DNA of 64,000 nt. It comes from Cellulophaga sp. Hel_I_12. Its GTDB lineage: Bacteria > Bacteroidota > Bacteroidia > Flavobacteriales > Flavobacteriaceae. Under the pieces are notes generated by a model. That model had not been told where the DNA came from, ran no database searches, and worked only from the letters and a program-made list of their open reading frames with translations. This document shows, one piece after another, positions 63,663 through 64,000 of this stretch (the first letter of the stretch is position 1; each line of letters begins with the position of its first letter). Made by a program: the position numbers and the translations under genes. The stretch lies in NCBI RefSeq assembly GCF_000799565.1, contig NZ_JUHB01000001.1, positions 682,001 to 746,000 on the forward strand. The letters run 5' to 3'.

Positions 63663-64000
63663 ATGGAAGTACAACAGATAAAAGGCTTTTTGGATACCCC
63701 ACCACTTTGGGAGGGAGAATTATTAGGTATTCAACAGTTTAATCTTCCCAACATCGACCTCACTGGTTTTGTCCCCCAGCCTATTCCTCAAAATATTCGA
63801 TTGGGACATCAAGTTGAACATTTATATTATCAAGTATTAAACCATCATAAAGGCTATAAGGTATTGCTTTTCAATCAACCTATAAAAGATGCATCAAGAA
63901 CTATAGGTGAAATAGATTTTATAGTTCAAGATACGGAAACCAAAAAAAATATACATATCGAATTGACGTATAAATTTTATATTATTGATCTGGCGATACC
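63663..64000 (+). CDS. DUF1853-family protein, N-terminal part (cut by window end)
   Basis: An open frame from ATG 63663 to the window end, so at least 112 codons, without a stop. It starts MEVQQIKGFLDTPPLW, and continues with RLGHQVEHLYYQVL (about 51-64), GEIDFIV (about 89-95) and HIELTYKFYI (about 103-112). The pattern E-I-D...E-L-x-Y-K resembles the PD-(D/E)XK nuclease core seen in DUF1853. TAACTTTA (63650-63657) may be a -7 box. It is divergent from the VWA gene by 78 bp. Function unknown; a nuclease-like fold is inference. Confidence 0.75.
   Translation, partial: MEVQQIKGFLDTPPLWEGELLGIQQFNLPNIDLTGFVPQPIPQNIRLGHQVEHLYYQVLNHHKGYKVLLFNQPIKDASRTIGEIDFIVQDTETKKNIHIELTYKFYIIDLAI

Noticed and set aside
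1..64000. CRISPR array, tRNA/rRNA genes, insertion sequences, phage genes or defence islands
   Set aside because: Looked for on both strands by eye; no regularly spaced repeats, cloverleaf cores, transposase or integrase motifs were seen.

Overview
The window is ordinary chromosomal core DNA from a member of the Bacteroidota, most likely a marine Flavobacteriaceae. It is AT-rich. Recognisable start regions repeatedly carry the Bacteroidota -7 promoter box TAnnTTTG, and Shine-Dalgarno sequences are scarce. The gene set is typical of flavobacteria: PyrR/PyrB, a 6-repeat ribosomal protein S1, BshC, a short MenE beside a CPBP protease and MenC, a ~296-aa principal sigma factor, an M16 peptidase pair, and small conserved flavobacterial membrane proteins. 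I see no rRNA, tRNA, CRISPR array, insertion sequence, prophage or obvious genomic island. The genus is not determinable by eye.

Layout. 0-7.3 kb: a serine hydrolase, a single-domain DEAD-box-like protein bracketed by two copies of a ~58-bp element, menB, pdxH, and an rnz/STAS-like/pyrB/pyrR cluster. 7.5-19.2 kb: rpsA, a BON/LysM (Kbp-like) protein, fumC, a coiled-coil membrane protein, an MBL-fold lipoprotein, ettA, a Gfo/Idh oxidoreductase and an acyl-CoA carboxylase beta subunit. 19.3-27.7 kb: a DUF922-like protein, a LysM/periplasmic-binding-fold fusion, guaA, a flavin-binding PNPOx-like protein, a PLP decarboxylase and bshC. 27.8-41.4 kb: M14 and M24 peptidases, a lone TonB-plug lipoprotein, menE-CPBP-menC, an SDR, a UlaG-like hydrolase, a TPR sensor kinase and dnaK. 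41.7-51 kb: a glycosyltransferase/SF2 helicase/2-hydroxyacid dehydrogenase/DUF6155-like cluster, the principal sigma factor, two tiny related peptide ORFs, a membrane-anchored unknown and a hybrid histidine kinase. 51.4-64 kb: DUF2461, a serine acetyltransferase-cysteine synthase pair, corA, truA, two M16 peptidases, a four-helix membrane protein, a MoxR-like AAA+/VWA pair and the start of a DUF1853 gene.

How genes work together. menB, menC and menE are three steps of menaquinone synthesis. pyrR and pyrB are the regulator and committed step of UMP synthesis. The serine acetyltransferase and cysteine synthase overlap and make cysteine, which BshC can load onto bacillithiol. The secreted M14, M24 and M16 peptidases point to a protein-degrading lifestyle. 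Convergent gene pairs are separated by very short gaps or by strong bidirectional hairpin terminators.

The most interesting unlisted signals are (i) two tandem 32-33-aa ORFs convergent to the sigma-factor gene, sharing a Y-x-x-F-x-N-x-L-N-E-I-L core, with their own promoter-like sequence and a shared terminator; (ii) the duplicated element plus hairpin around the helicase-like gene; (iii) a palindrome plus a sigma-54-like -24/-12 sequence in front of dnaK; and (iv) a possibly leaderless guaA. All homology statements come from motif recognition by eye, not from searches.
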